From NCBI RefSeq assembly GCF_030813915.1, contig NZ_JAUSUJ010000023.1:1-46822 (forward strand): a DNA stretch of 46,822 nt, written 5' to 3'. Below are positions 34,942 through 44,915 of this stretch, piece by piece. The position numbers and the translations under genes were made by a program. A model generated the notes under the pieces. That model made no database searches. It saw only the letters and a program-made list of their open reading frames with translations, and had not been told where the DNA came from. This DNA comes from Rhodoplanes tepidamans (GTDB taxonomy: Bacteria > Pseudomonadota > Alphaproteobacteria > Rhizobiales > Xanthobacteraceae). The first letter of the stretch is position 1; every line of letters starts with the position of its first letter.

Positions 34942-36896
34942 GATGCCCGTTCGGTCGCCAGAGGAATCGTCAGGCTGAAGACGGCGCCGCCCGCGGCCCG
35001 CCGGGCGGCGCCGAGCTCGCCGCCGAAGTCGCGGACGATGCCGGCCGAGATCGCCAGCCCGAGCCCCAGCCCGGTCCCCGGCGCCTTGGTGGTGTAGAAC
35101 GGCTCGAAGGCGTGCTGCAGCCACTCGTCCGAGAAGCCCGGGCCGTTGTCGCGGATCTCCAGCCGGGCGAAGCCGGCCGGCCCCGCCGCGGCGACGAGCT
35201 CGAGGCGGCCGTCGTCGCGGCCGTCCATGGCGTCGAGGGCGTTGCCGATCAGGTTGACCAGCACCTGGTCCAGCCGGTTCGGGTCGCAGCGGACGACCAG
35301 CGCGGCGTCGATCTCCTCGCTCACCGCGACGCGGCCGTGGACGACCCGGTGGTGCAGCAGGAACAGCGCGTTGTCGAACGACTTCCGGACCCGGACGGCC
35401 CCCGCCTCGCCCGACGACTTCCGGGCGAAGCCCTTCAGCTCGCCGGTCAGCCGGCCCATGCGCTCGACCAGCGGGCGGATCCGCTCCAGGTTGCCGCTCG
35501 CCGTCTCGACGTCGCCGCGCTCCAGGAACCGGACGGCGTTGCCGGACAGCGCCGCGATCGCCGCCAGCGGCCGGTTCAGCTCGTGCACGATGCCGGTGGC
35601 GAACTGGCAGATCGCGGCGAGCTTGCCGGCCTGCACCATGGCGGTCTGGGCGTCGCGCAGCGCCCGCTCGGCGCGGCGGCGCTCCTCCACCTCCTGCACC
35701 AGGCGAGCATTGGCGGCGGTCAGCTCCGAGGTGCGGTCGGCGACCTTCCGCTCCAGCTCGGCATGCGCCCGCTGCAGCGCCGAGCGGGCGGCGACCAGCT
35801 CGCGCATGTGGCGCTGCCGCTGGACGAGCGCGGCCGACGCCCCGCCGAGCAGCAGGACGCCGAGGCCGGCCAGCACGGCGCGGGTGCGGGCGAGGTCGAC
35901 GGCCTCGCGCAGATCCGAGAAGACGGTGAGGCGCCAGGGCGCCTCGGTCAGCATCCGGGCCTGGGCGAGGAACAGGCCGCTGATCGCGAAGACGCGGCCG
36001 CCCGCCCCGGCAGGACCGGACCCGGACTGGCCGGACCCGGACTGGCCGGGCAGGTCGACGATCCGGGCGGTGGCGTCGAGAGTCTTCACCACCGTCATGC
36101 CGATCGGCGCGAGAGCGCGGTCGTGGTACTGCCGGGCCTCGGCGATGTCGCGGCTCGCCGCCGGGTCGAGCGGCTGCAGCGTGCCGTACTTCCACGCCTC
36201 CACCGAGGACAGGCTGATCACGCCGTGCTCGTCGGTGAGGATCGCCGGCGACTCGGCCGCCGACCACGACTGCTCGAGCTGCTCGAGGTCGATCTTCACC
36301 ACGCTGGTGCCGACCACGACGCCGTTCTCGTGCACGGCGGTGGCCAGATAGTAGCCGGGCCGGTTGCCGCTGGTGCCGATGCCGTAGAAGCGCTCCACCC
36401 GGTCGATCGCGGTATTGCGGTAATAGGGCCGGTAGGACAGGTCGAGCCCGACGAAGCTGTCCGGCTCGTTCCAGTTCGACGCGGCGACGACGCGGCCGGT
36501 GCGGTCGAGGACATAGACGACCGCGGTGCCGATCCGCCGGTTCAGGGTCTCGAGGTAGCGGTCGACCCGGCGGGCGAGCGCCGCGTCGGCCGGGCCGCGC
36601 AGGCGGGCGACGACGTCGGGGTGCAGCCCGACCACGTAGGGGAACCGGGCGTATTTCTCGATCTCGCGCTCGAGGCTGCCGGCGTAGAGATCGAGCCGGT
36701 GATCGGCGCTGCCGCGCAGCGCCCGGATCGATCCCTCGAGATCGCGCATGTACACGACGCCGGCGATCGCCACCGTGACCGCGGCGGCGAGGACCGCCAC
36801 CCCCAGCCGGCGCGCCACGGTGCCCGGACGGGCGGCGCGCGGTGCGCTCCGTGACGCGGCTGCGCTCGGTGACGCGGCTGCTGTCCCCATCGCCAT
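34938..36896 (-). CDS. dctB: DctB-type sensor histidine kinase
   Basis: Membrane kinase of ~652 residues. One helix near the N-terminus (~30-50) and one near 340-360 bracket a periplasmic double-Cache sensor with the DctB-like motif SNWNEPDSFVGLDLSYRPYY. A coiled coil follows, then the H-box GIVHELNRPL (H438) and a complete ATP domain (NLIGNALDAMDG, DNGPGFSD, GTGLGLGLA). The sensor has a local Gly/Ser duplication (GQSGSGQSGSG). Start at 36896 is one of two nearby ATGs; the open frame extends further upstream without a signal. Ligand is probably a dicarboxylate. Confidence 0.86.
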
Positions 36897-37053
36897 CTCG
36901 ACCCCGGCGAACGACCCGACGGCCCGTGCCACCCGCGTCGTGCGGCAGTCCCGGCGCGGCGCGGGCGGCGGGAGTCTACGGAAACTCCGCCCCCGGCACC
37001 ACGTTGGCACTACGTACGCGCTAAGCCGTCCGGGCGAGGTGCCGCGCCCTCCC

Positions 37054-38430
37054 TCACAGGCCGAGCAGGCCGAAGAACACGTAGCAGAGGAGCGCGCCCA
37101 CCACCGACATCGAGAACCCCCAGAGGATCAGGTGGCGGAACAGCCGGCCCTTGTCCTCGTGGGCCGCGGCGCAGGCCAGGCAGACGGCGCCGAACAGCGA
37201 CAGCGGCGAGGTGTCGACCATGTGGGAGCCGACATTGATCGAGGCGATCATCGACACCGGGTCGCCGCCGACGGTTTTGACCAGGCCGGGAACCAGCGGC
37301 AGGAACATCGGCATGACGACGCCCGACGAGCTCGAATAGGCCGACAGGACGCCGGTGACCAGGCCGAGCACCCCGGTGACCGTGACCGGGCCGGAGACCG
37401 TGGCGATGAGGTCGACGAGGGCGCCGAGACCGCCCGCCTTGTCCATCACCTCGATCAGGATGCCCATGCCGCCGACCATGATGATCACCGACCACGGCAT
37501 CGACCGCACCACCTCCTTGCTGTCGCCGGCGTTGAGGATCAGCAGCACGGTCGCCAGCATGAAGGCGAGCGCCCCGACGTTCGGCGCCTTGCCGTTGCCG
37601 AGCACGTTCATCACGGTCGGCGTGAAGATCGGCCTGGTCACCGACAGGCCGGGCAGGATGACGAGCAGGACCAGCGTCCCGACGGCGGCGAGCGTCATCC
37701 ACTGATGGGTGGTGAACGGCTCGGGCTTGGGCGCGACCTCGTCGATGCTCAGCATCGAGTGCTTCTGCTCGAGCATCCAGGCGAGACCGCCGAGCACGAA
37801 GAAGCCGCCCATGTTGCCGATCATCTGGGCGAGCTCGCAGTCGAGATAGACGCGCCACGCCATCAGGTCGATGTCGCCGAGCGGCTTGCCGAGCGCCGCC
37901 AGCTCGGGCGCCATCCGGGTCATGAAGAACTGCGAGATGATGCCGGTCGGGGCGATCGGCGAGAACGCCGCGCCGTTGGCCGCGCCGACCACCAGCAGCG
38001 TCATCAGGAACGCCGACAGGCCGATCCGCCCGGCGATCGCCATGGCGACCGGCGCCATCAGCGTGACGGTGGCGATGTTGCCGGGGCCGATCGTGGTGAT
38101 CAAGGCGATCAGCGCGAAGACGATGAGCGGGATCATCGCCGTGTTGCCGCCGGCGAGCCGGATGGCGTTGGCCGTCACCTTGTCCATGGTCCCGTTGGTG
38201 GTCGCGATGCCGAACAGGAAGGTGACGCCGGCCAGGATCATGAACAGGTCGACCGGCCACGACTGCATGACCTTGGCGGCCGGGATGTCGGCGAACACGG
38301 CGCCGATCAGGATGGCGAAGGCGATCGCCACGATCCCGACATTGAGATCCTCGTTGTACATCGAGATGCCGACCACGATGACGATGCCGAGGAGCGAGAC
38401 GAAGGCCGGAACGGACATTCCGAGTATCAA
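37054..38430 (-). CDS. MatC/SLC13-like dicarboxylate carrier
   Basis: A 458-residue polytopic membrane protein with about eleven to twelve helices. The N-terminal region resembles the MatC_N family of malonate/dicarboxylate carriers, and the two re-entrant motifs contain SPIAPTG and the Ser-rich YSSSSGVVMP. The start is TTG at 38430, five bases after AGGAGG; the next ATG (38418) would be 17 bases from that ribosome site. It lies upstream of dctB-dctD on the same strand (157-bp gap), so it is the likely target and partner of the two-component pair. Confidence 0.82.
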   Translation of the reverse strand: MILGMSVPAFVSLLGIVIVVGISMYNEDLNVGIVAIAFAILIGAVFADIPAAKVMQSWPVDLFMILAGVTFLFGIATTNGTMDKVTANAIRLAGGNTAMIPLIVFALIALITTIGPGNIATVTLMAPVAMAIAGRIGLSAFLMTLLVVGAANGAAFSPIAPTGIISQFFMTRMAPELAALGKPLGDIDLMAWRVYLDCELAQMIGNMGGFFVLGGLAWMLEQKHSMLSIDEVAPKPEPFTTHQWMTLAAVGTLVLLVILPGLSVTRPIFTPTVMNVLGNGKAPNVGALAFMLATVLLILNAGDSKEVVRSMPWSVIIMVGGMGILIEVMDKAGGLGALVDLIATVSGPVTVTGVLGLVTGVLSAYSSSSGVVMPMFLPLVPGLVKTVGGDPVSMIASINVGSHMVDTSPLSLFGAVCLACAAAHEDKGRLFRHLILWGFSMSVVGALLCYVFFGLLGL

Positions 38431-39623
38431 GTGACCCTCCTGCGATTGGGGACGTCGTCGCGCCGCGCCCGGGACGCTCGACCCGGGGCGGCCGGGCCGG
38501 CGGCGGCGCGGCGCCCCCCGGAGACGTTCCGGGCGCGGCAGGGCTCGACAGGCGTGCAAGCAGCGGAAGCAGCGGAAGCGGCGAACGTGATCGAAGCGGA
38601 GCAAAGCCGCCGGGCGGGTGAGCGCGATCGCGTCACCCCTGCGTCGGAAAAGGTCGCCGAATGGCGATGCATCGTCCGCCCCGCGCCGTCGGGTAGTCCT
38701 CGCAGCGGAAGAGACAGCCTCGCGGGGGCTCGGGTTGGCCCTTCGACCGGGACGTCTCCTCGCACGCGGCGTGCCGGTTTCGGCCGGACCGGAAGGCCTG
38801 GAACGACGGGCGATTTTCGCCCCGGCACAACCGCGCCGTTCGGGATCCCGAACCGGCGGCCGGTGCGCCGTTCGGAAAGCCGAACGGCTCGACCCGCGCC
38901 ACGACCCCAGGGCGGCGCGGCCGTGCAGCCGCGCCGCGTGCGGCCGGCCGGACGACCCGATCCGGTCCCCGCAGCCCGGGCGACTCAGGGCGCAGCGCAC
39001 CCCCGGCCCCTCGCCCCCTCCCCCGACACCGGCGCGGTCGGAAAACCTACCTAAGTACCTTTCGGCACGAGCGAAGACCGGTGCATTTCACAGCCGATTT
39101 GGTGGCCCTGTGACGCCCGTGTGACACCGGCGCCCGGTGCGACGCTACCGAGACACATCCGGGTCCGTCCGAGGCTTTACAGAATCCTCGACGGATTCCA
39201 GAGGGTTGCCGAGCCGTTAAAAATATCCCCGCAATTCTTCCCCTCGCCCACCACATTTAGGGGATGATTCAGACTCTCACGCTATTGCTTGACTGCCTCG
39301 GCGGAGTCGGCCTAGCTTTCGGCCCCTGCGGCGCGGCTGGTACCACGTCCTCGCCGGACGGATCCCTGAGGCTTGCGACAGACCTCCACCGGGGCCAACT
39401 GGCCCTTGTGGACACCCTCTGTCGTGCCCGTGCCTCACCCGAGAAGGGAGCCGCCCGGCCCGGCGTGACACACGAGACCGGGACCGCGCGCGGATCACCG
39501 GCGAGTAGCAGGCGTTCAGTCGGAGCACGGAGCCGATGAGTGGGTCGCGGGCCGTTCGGCTCGCGGCGGGGGACAGGTCGGCGGCGTCGCGAGGACGCGG
39601 CCGAGAAGGCAAGAGGCGAGACG
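38431..39623. other. 1.2-kb non-coding region between the MatC-type gene and nrdJ
   Basis: Reading frames here lack protein-like composition or ribosome sites. The left part (to ~39030) is very G+C-rich. At 39045-39062 is a direct repeat ACCTAAGTACCT. At 39182-39198 GAATCC/GGATTC form a short hairpin. A promoter for nrdJ is seen at 39289-39317. From there to the nrdJ ATG lies a leader of ~300 bases. I looked for a cobalamin riboswitch (B12 box, conserved core) and did not find one. Confidence 0.55.
39289..39317 (+). promoter_or_regulatory. Putative nrdJ promoter
   Basis: TTGACT (39289-39294), a 17-bp spacer, then CTAGCT (39312-39317) fit an alphaproteobacterial housekeeping promoter. It is the best match in the region upstream of nrdJ and would give a leader of about 300 nt. 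Confidence 0.5.
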
Positions 39624-42600
39624 ATGCGGATCGAGCGGCGCTACACCAAGGACGGACAGTCACCCTACGCGGACATTCCGTTCCGCCTGACGACGAGCGA
39701 GATCCGCAATCCGGACGGCTCGGTGGTGTTCCGCGCCGACGCCGTCGAGGTCCCGGCGGCGTGGTCGCAGGTCGCCTCCGACGTGCTGGCCCAGAAGTAC
39801 TTCCGCAAGGCCGGCGTCGCCGTGCATCTGAAGAAGGTCGAGGAGGAGACGGTCCCGTCCTGGCTGTGGCGCTCGGCGCCCGACGAGGCGGCGCTGGCCG
39901 CCCTGCCCGAGAAGGAGCGCTTCGTCGGCGAGCACTCGGCCCGCCAGGTGTTCGACCGGCTCGCCGGCACCTGGACCTACTGGGGCTGGAAGGGCGGCTA
40001 TTTCGACGCCGAGTCCGACGCCCAGGCCTTCTTCGACGAGCTGCGCTACATGCTCGCCATGCAGATGGTGGCGCCGAACTCGCCGCAGTGGTTCAACACC
40101 GGCCTGCACTGGGCCTACGGCATCGACGGCCCGAGCCAGGGCCACCACTACGTCGACTTCAAGACCGGCAAGCTGCACCGCTCCAAGTCGGCCTACGAGC
40201 ACCCGCAGCCGCACGCCTGCTTCATCCAGTCGATCCAGGACGACCTCGTCAACGAGGGCGGCATCATGGATCTGTGGGTGCGCGAGGCGCGGCTGTTCAA
40301 GTACGGCTCCGGCACCGGCACCAACTTCTCCCGCCTGCGCGGCGCCGGTGAAAGACTCTCCGGCGGCGGCAAGTCGTCGGGCCTGATGTCGTTCCTCAAG
40401 ATCGGCGACCGCGCCGCCGGCGCCATCAAGTCGGGCGGCACCACGCGCCGCGCCGCCAAGATGGTGATCGTCGACGTCGACCATCCCGACATCGAGACCT
40501 ACATCGACTGGAAGGTGCTGGAGGAGCAGAAGGTGGCCAGCATGGTCACCGGCTCGCGCATCGCCCAGCGGCACCTGCGCGCCGTGATGAAGGCCTGCGT
40601 CAACTGCCAGGGCTCCGGCGACGACTGCTTCACGCCCGAGAAGAACCCGGTGCTCAAGCGCGAGATCAAGGCGGCGCGCCGCAATCACGTGCCCGACAAC
40701 GTGATCAAGCGGGTGATCCAGCTGGCGCGCCAGGGCTACAAGGACATCGAGTTCCCGATCTACGACACCGACTGGGACAGCGAGGCCTATCTCACCGTCT
40801 CGGGCCAGAACTCCAACAACACCGTGCGGGTGACCGACGAGTTCCTCAAGGCGGTCGAATCCGACCGCGAGTGGGACCTCACCTGGCGCACCAAGCCCGG
40901 CAAGGTCGCCCGGACCGTCAAGGCCGCCGACCTGTGGGAGAAGATCGCGGCCGCCGCCTGGGCCTCGGCCGATCCCGGCCTGCAGTTCCACACCACCATC
41001 AACGACTGGCACACCTGCCCGGCCTCCGGGCCGATCCGCGCCTCCAATCCGTGCTCCGAGTACATGTTCCTCGACGACACGGCGTGCAATCTCGCCTCGA
41101 TGAACCTGATGGCGTTCCGCCAGAAGGGCGAGGCCGGCGCCGGCACCACCGCCGCGTTCGGCTTCGACGTCGAGGGCTACGAGCACGTCGTGCGGCTGTG
41201 GACCATCGTGCTCGAGATCTCGGTGCTGATGGCCCAGTTCCCGTCCAAGGAGATCGCCCAGCTCTCCTACGAGTACCGCACCCTCGGCCTCGGCTACGCC
41301 AATCTCGGCGGCCTCCTGATGTCGTCCGGCATCCCCTACGACTCGGATGCCGGCCGCGCCCTGTGCGGCGCCCTCTCGGCGATCATGACCGGCGTCTCCT
41401 ACGCCACCTCGGCCGAGATGGCGGCGATCCTCGGCGCCTTCCCGGGCTACAAGAAGAACCGCGAGCACATGCTGCGCGTGGTGCGCAACCATCGCCGCGC
41501 CGCGCACGGCGAGAAGCACGCCTACGAGAAGCTGCAGACGCTGCCGATGCGGCTCGACCACGCGAGCTGCCCGGACAAGCGGCTGGTCGACCACGCCATG
41601 CGGGCCTGGGACAAGGCGCTGTCGCTCGGCACCGAGCACGGCTTCCGCAACGCCCAGGCGACCGTGATCGCGCCGACCGGCACGATCGGCCTCGTCATGG
41701 ACTGCGACACCACCGGCATCGAGCCCGACTTCGCGCTGGTGAAGTTCAAGAAGCTCGCCGGCGGCGGCTACTTCAAGATCATCAACCGCGCCGTGCCCGA
41801 GGCCCTGCGGGCGCTCGGCTACGGCGAGGCGCAGATCGCCGACATCGAGGCCTACGCGGTCGGCCGCGGCACGCTGGCCGACGCACCCGGCATCAACCAC
41901 GCCAACCTGAAGGCCAAGGGCTTCACGCCCGACATCCTGGAGAAGATCGAGAAGGCGCTGCCGACCGCCTTCGACATCAAGTTCGCCTTCAACAAGTGGA
42001 CGCTGGGCGAGGCCTTCTGCACCGAGACGCTCGGCCTGCCGGCCGAGGACCTCGCCAAGCCGAGCTTCGACATGCTGGCCGCGCTCGGCTTCACCCGCCG
42101 CGAGATCGACGCCGCCAACGTGTTCGTCTGCGGCGCCATGACGGTCGAGGGCGCGCCGCATCTCGATCCCCGGCACTATCCGGTGTTCGACTGCGCCAAT
42201 GCGTGCGGCCGCAACGGCAAGCGCTTCCTCTCGGTGGAGAGCCACATCCGCATGATGGCGGCGGCCCAGCCGTTCGTCTCGGGCGCCATCTCCAAGACCA
42301 TCAACATGCCGAACGAGGCGACGGTCGAGGACTGCAAGGCGGCCTACATGCTGTCGTGGAAGCTCGGCCTCAAGGCGAACGCGCTCTACCGCGACGGCTC
42401 CAAGCTGTCGCAGCCGCTCTCCGCCCAGCTGGTCGCCGACGAGGAGGACGACGAGGATCACGACATCGACGCCTTCATCGAGAAGCCGATGGCGGCCCGC
42501 GCCGCGGCGCTCTCCGAGAAGATCGTCGAGAAGGTGGTCGAGCGCATCGTGGTGATGCGCGAGCGCGAGAAGATGCCGGACCGGCGCAAGGGCTACACCC

Positions 42601-43460
42601 AGAAGGCCGTGGTCGGCGGCCACAAGGTCTATCTGCGCACCGGCGAGTACGACGACGGCCGGCTCGGCGAGATCTTCATCGACATGCACAAGGAGGGCGC
42701 CGCGCTGCGCTCCCTCCTCAACAACTTCGCCATCGCGGTGTCGCTCGGCCTGCAATACGGCGTGCCGCTGGAGGAGTACGTGGACGCCTTCACGTTCACG
42801 CGCTTCGAGCCGTCCGGCCCGGTGCAGGGCAACGACTCGATCAAGTACGCGACCTCGATCCTCGACTACGTGTTCCGCGAGCTCGCGGTCTCCTACATGT
42901 CGCGCTTCGACCTCGCCCATGTCGACCCGTCGACCACGGGCGGCTTCGACGCGCTCGGCAAGGGCGTCGCCGAGGGCAAGATGGAGGGCACCCCGGCGTC
43001 GCGCTTCGTCTCCAAGGGCCTGACCCGCTCGCGCACCGACAAGCTCGTCGTCATGCCGGGCGGCCACGGCGCGTCCCCGGCCCCGGCCGGCGGCAGCCAC
43101 ACCGACAGCCGCGCCGCCGCGGCCCCGCCGACCGCGCAAGGCGGCGCCCACGCGACCGCGGGCCACGCCCCCTCCAACGTCGCGCCCTTCGCGCGCGGCG
43201 CCGGCGGCACCGCGGCGGCCCTCAAGGCCGAGCCGGCGCTGCGCCACGCCCTCGACGAGCTGCCCTGGACCGAGCCCGCCCCGGCCGCCAAGGCCGACGC
43301 CCGCGCCGACGCCAAGGCCCAAGCCGCCGAGAAGCGCGCCGAAGCCAAGGCCAAAGGCTACGAAGGCGACCCCTGCGGCGAGTGCGGGAATTTTACTTTG
43401 GTCCGCAACGGGACGTGCATGAAGTGCGACACGTGCGGGTCCACGACGGGGTGCTCGTGA
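39624..43460 (+). CDS. nrdJ: Vitamin B12-dependent (class II) ribonucleotide reductase
   Basis: Reduces ribonucleotides to deoxyribonucleotides using adenosylcobalamin, independent of oxygen. The 1278-residue length is typical of alphaproteobacterial NrdJ. The N-terminus [18 protein letters not shown] is conserved and AAGAGG precedes the ATG. Active-site residues N475, C477, E479 (SNPCSE) and the redox cysteines C199 (PHACF) and C488 (DTACN) are present. An Ala/Pro-rich linker joins the core to a C-terminal zinc-ribbon with CGECG...[13 protein letters not shown]. The last ~90 bases are markedly less G+C-rich than the rest of the gene. Confidence 0.96.
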   Translation: MRIERRYTKDGQSPYADIPFRLTTSEIRNPDGSVVFRADAVEVPAAWSQVASDVLAQKYFRKAGVAVHLKKVEEETVPSWLWRSAPDEAALAALPEKERFVGEHSARQVFDRLAGTWTYWGWKGGYFDAESDAQAFFDELRYMLAMQMVAPNSPQWFNTGLHWAYGIDGPSQGHHYVDFKTGKLHRSKSAYEHPQPHACFIQSIQDDLVNEGGIMDLWVREARLFKYGSGTGTNFSRLRGAGERLSGGGKSSGLMSFLKIGDRAAGAIKSGGTTRRAAKMVIVDVDHPDIETYIDWKVLEEQKVASMVTGSRIAQRHLRAVMKACVNCQGSGDDCFTPEKNPVLKREIKAARRNHVPDNVIKRVIQLARQGYKDIEFPIYDTDWDSEAYLTVSGQNSNNTVRVTDEFLKAVESDREWDLTWRTKPGKVARTVKAADLWEKIAAAAWASADPGLQFHTTINDWHTCPASGPIRASNPCSEYMFLDDTACNLASMNLMAFRQKGEAGAGTTAAFGFDVEGYEHVVRLWTIVLEISVLMAQFPSKEIAQLSYEYRTLGLGYANLGGLLMSSGIPYDSDAGRALCGALSAIMTGVSYATSAEMAAILGAFPGYKKNREHMLRVVRNHRRAAHGEKHAYEKLQTLPMRLDHASCPDKRLVDHAMRAWDKALSLGTEHGFRNAQATVIAPTGTIGLVMDCDTTGIEPDFALVKFKKLAGGGYFKIINRAVPEALRALGYGEAQIADIEAYAVGRGTLADAPGINHANLKAKGFTPDILEKIEKALPTAFDIKFAFNKWTLGEAFCTETLGLPAEDLAKPSFDMLAALGFTRREIDAANVFVCGAMTVEGAPHLDPRHYPVFDCANACGRNGKRFLSVESHIRMMAAAQPFVSGAISKTINMPNEATVEDCKAAYMLSWKLGLKANALYRDGSKLSQPLSAQLVADEEDDEDHDIDAFIEKPMAARAAALSEKIVEKVVERIVVMREREKMPDRRKGYTQKAVVGGHKVYLRTGEYDDGRLGEIFIDMHKEGAALRSLLNNFAIAVSLGLQYGVPLEEYVDAFTFTRFEPSGPVQGNDSIKYATSILDYVFRELAVSYMSRFDLAHVDPSTTGGFDALGKGVAEGKMEGTPASRFVSKGLTRSRTDKLVVMPGGHGASPAPAGGSHTDSRAAAAPPTAQGGAHATAGHAPSNVAPFARGAGGTAAALKAEPALRHALDELPWTEPAPAAKADARADAKAQAAEKRAEAKAKGYEGDPCGECGNFTLVRNGTCMKCDTCGSTTGCS

Positions 43461-43598
43461 GAGCGGACGGAGACACGGCGATATATTGAGCTGAATCGCA
43501 AACGACGATTGAGCGGCTGGAACCCCGGCCGTTCAATCATTAAGAGAACAAAGAGGGTCCATATTCGCCTCACACACACTGCTAGAGGCAAAAGAAAA

Positions 43599-43622
43599 CC
43601 GAGGTCGACGGATCGACCTCGG
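43599..43622 (-). terminator. Intrinsic terminator-like hairpin after nrdJ
   Basis: CCGAGGTCGA (43599-43608) and TCGACCTCGG (43613-43622) form a perfect 10-bp stem with loop CGGA. On the minus strand it is followed by TTTTCTTTT, a good terminator tail; on the plus strand only TT follows. It may end nrdJ transcripts in a two-way manner or stop minus-strand transcription entering from the accessory region. Confidence 0.65.
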
Positions 43623-43751
43623 TTACCGCGATCAGCCGAAGGCCTACGCGGGGCGAAGAGGCGAACCTCTCCTGTCTTGGCAAATTCAGGATACTGAGAT
43701 TCCCACCTCCGAGTCGATGGGCCTTTTTGCATCATGATCGGAGAAGTCTGC

Positions 43752-43913
43752 ATGGCAACAATGAAGGAGTACCGCTGTCGGAACTGTGGCCATCAATTCG
43801 CGTGCGAAGTGCTGTCGTTTGATGAAGTGCGCGAAGCACAACGGCAGGGCCGTGATTTGTCCAATATTCATTGCCCAAGGTGTAACCGGACTGACCTCGA
43901 CCCTGTCCGGTAA
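43752..43913 (+). CDS. Small zinc-ribbon protein (53 residues)
   Basis: A short ORF beginning MATMKEYRCRNCGHQFACEV after GGAGAA with eight-base spacing. Two CXXC knuckles (CRNC at 9-12 and CPRC near 40-43) predict one zinc-ribbon. A helical middle segment (FDEVREAQRQGRDL) lies between them. An in-frame ATG six codons upstream lacks a ribosome site. Function is not identifiable; it precedes a TIR-domain gene by 66 bp on the same strand and has the same low G+C composition, so the two may have been acquired together. Confidence 0.65.
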   Translation: MATMKEYRCRNCGHQFACEVLSFDEVREAQRQGRDLSNIHCPRCNRTDLDPVR

Positions 43914-43936
43914 CGTCAAAGGACCAGTTCAACCGC

Positions 43937-43962
43937 GCCGTGGCGTCTGACGACGCCACGGC
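43937..43962. terminator. Perfect 11-bp hairpin between zinc-ribbon and TIR genes
   Basis: GCCGTGGCGTC (43937-43947) and GACGCCACGGC (43952-43962) pair completely, with loop TGAC. Only TTT follows, so it is a weak terminator at best. It ends four bases before the ribosome site (GAAGGGAA) of the TIR gene and could control the level of that gene relative to the upstream one. Confidence 0.6.
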
Positions 43963-43979
43963 TTTGAAGGGAATGTCGC

Positions 43980-44915
43980 TTGTCTACGCTTTTCTTTTCC
44001 TATTCACACAGGGACGAGGACCTGCGCGACCGCCTTGAGACGCACTTGGCGATGCTAAAGCACGAAGGGTTGATAGAGGCATGGCATGATCGCCGCATCT
44101 TGGCGGGTGATGAGTTCGACAATTCCATCAGCACGAACCTCGATGCAGCAAACATCATACTACTGCTGGTGTCGCCGGATTTCCTGGCATCGCGGTATTG
44201 TTTTGAAATCGAGGTCGCCAGGGCCATGGAGCGGCATGTCTCAGGCGACGCTCGCGTGATCCCTGTAATATTGAGACACTGCGACTGGCACCATGCTCCC
44301 TTCGGAACGCTGCTTGCCGCCCCAAAGGATGGAAAGCCTATAAAATCGTGGCCCGATCTGGATGAAGCCTTCCTAGACGTTGTCAAACAGGTAAGAGCCG
44401 CTCTCCCTCAACAGCAATCTGTCCACCGGATCGCCTCCCTCGGAATGCCTGCTCGTTCTGGAAGCGGCCCGCGTTCAAGCAATTTGCGACTGAAAAGGAG
44501 CTTTACGGATGCTGATCGTGACGAATTTCTGCATCAAGCATTCGAGTACATGGCATCGTTCTTTGATAACTCGCTCAGCGAGTTAGAGGCACGGAACCCC
44601 TCAATTAAAACAACCTACAGAAGAGTCGACGCAAATCGTTTCACCGCAGCAATCTATCAGAATGGCAACTCGGTCGCGCGATGCAGGATATTATTAGGCG
44701 GAATGTTCGGCGGAGGCATATCGTTCTCGCATAATGATCGAGCGGGCGAAGGTAGCAGCAACGAGGACCTCACCGTCCAGTCGACAGATCAAAGTCTTTA
44801 CCTGAAAGCTATTGGACTGACCACAATTGGAAGGTATGAAAACAAACAATTGTCAATCGAAGGTGCAGCCGAGTTTTACTGGTCTCTATTGATTGGGCCT
44901 TTGCAGCAAGCGTAA
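43980..44915 (+). CDS. TIR-domain protein with unassigned C-terminal domain
   Basis: A 311-residue protein. Residues 1-~140 are a bacterial TIR domain: FFSYSHRDEDLRDRLETHL, then DRRILAGDEFD, then SPDFLASRYCFEIE, in which E78 sits where the catalytic Glu of NAD-cleaving TIR domains lies. After a Ser/Gly/Arg linker (~145-170), a second domain (~175-305) contains FTAAIYQNGN and an RILLGG-Gly-rich turn; I do not recognise it. Start is TTG at 43980 behind GAAGGGAA. The stop codon lies in a repeat. Base composition is far from that of the core genes, implying transfer. TIR effectors often act in phage defence; that role is inference. Confidence 0.8.
   Translation: MSTLFFSYSHRDEDLRDRLETHLAMLKHEGLIEAWHDRRILAGDEFDNSISTNLDAANIILLLVSPDFLASRYCFEIEVARAMERHVSGDARVIPVILRHCDWHHAPFGTLLAAPKDGKPIKSWPDLDEAFLDVVKQVRAALPQQQSVHRIASLGMPARSGSGPRSSNLRLKRSFTDADRDEFLHQAFEYMASFFDNSLSELEARNPSIKTTYRRVDANRFTAAIYQNGNSVARCRILLGGMFGGGISFSHNDRAGEGSSNEDLTVQSTDQSLYLKAIGLTTIGRYENKQLSIEGAAEFYWSLLIGPLQQA

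Noticed and set aside
38618-39124. 168-codon plus-strand open frame between the MatC-type gene and nrdJ
   Set aside because: Arg/Pro/Ala-rich without ribosome site, domain or hydrophobic pattern; it looks like chance in G+C-rich DNA.
39264-39539. 91-codon open frame in the nrdJ leader
   Set aside because: It overlaps the putative promoter and lacks a ribosome site and protein-like composition.
39300-39623. Cobalamin riboswitch before nrdJ
   Set aside because: Expected because the enzyme needs B12, but the B12 box and conserved core sequences are not visible.
39660-43322. 1220-codon open frame on the minus strand across nrdJ
   Set aside because: Antisense shadow of nrdJ, whose active-site motifs are intact on the plus strand.
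43509-43697. 62-codon open frame after nrdJ
   Set aside because: It spans the terminator-like stem, has no ribosome site and is very basic; more likely non-coding.
43461-43751. tRNA or attachment site at the start of the accessory region
   Set aside because: No cloverleaf or duplicated attachment core could be read; no integrase is present in the window.
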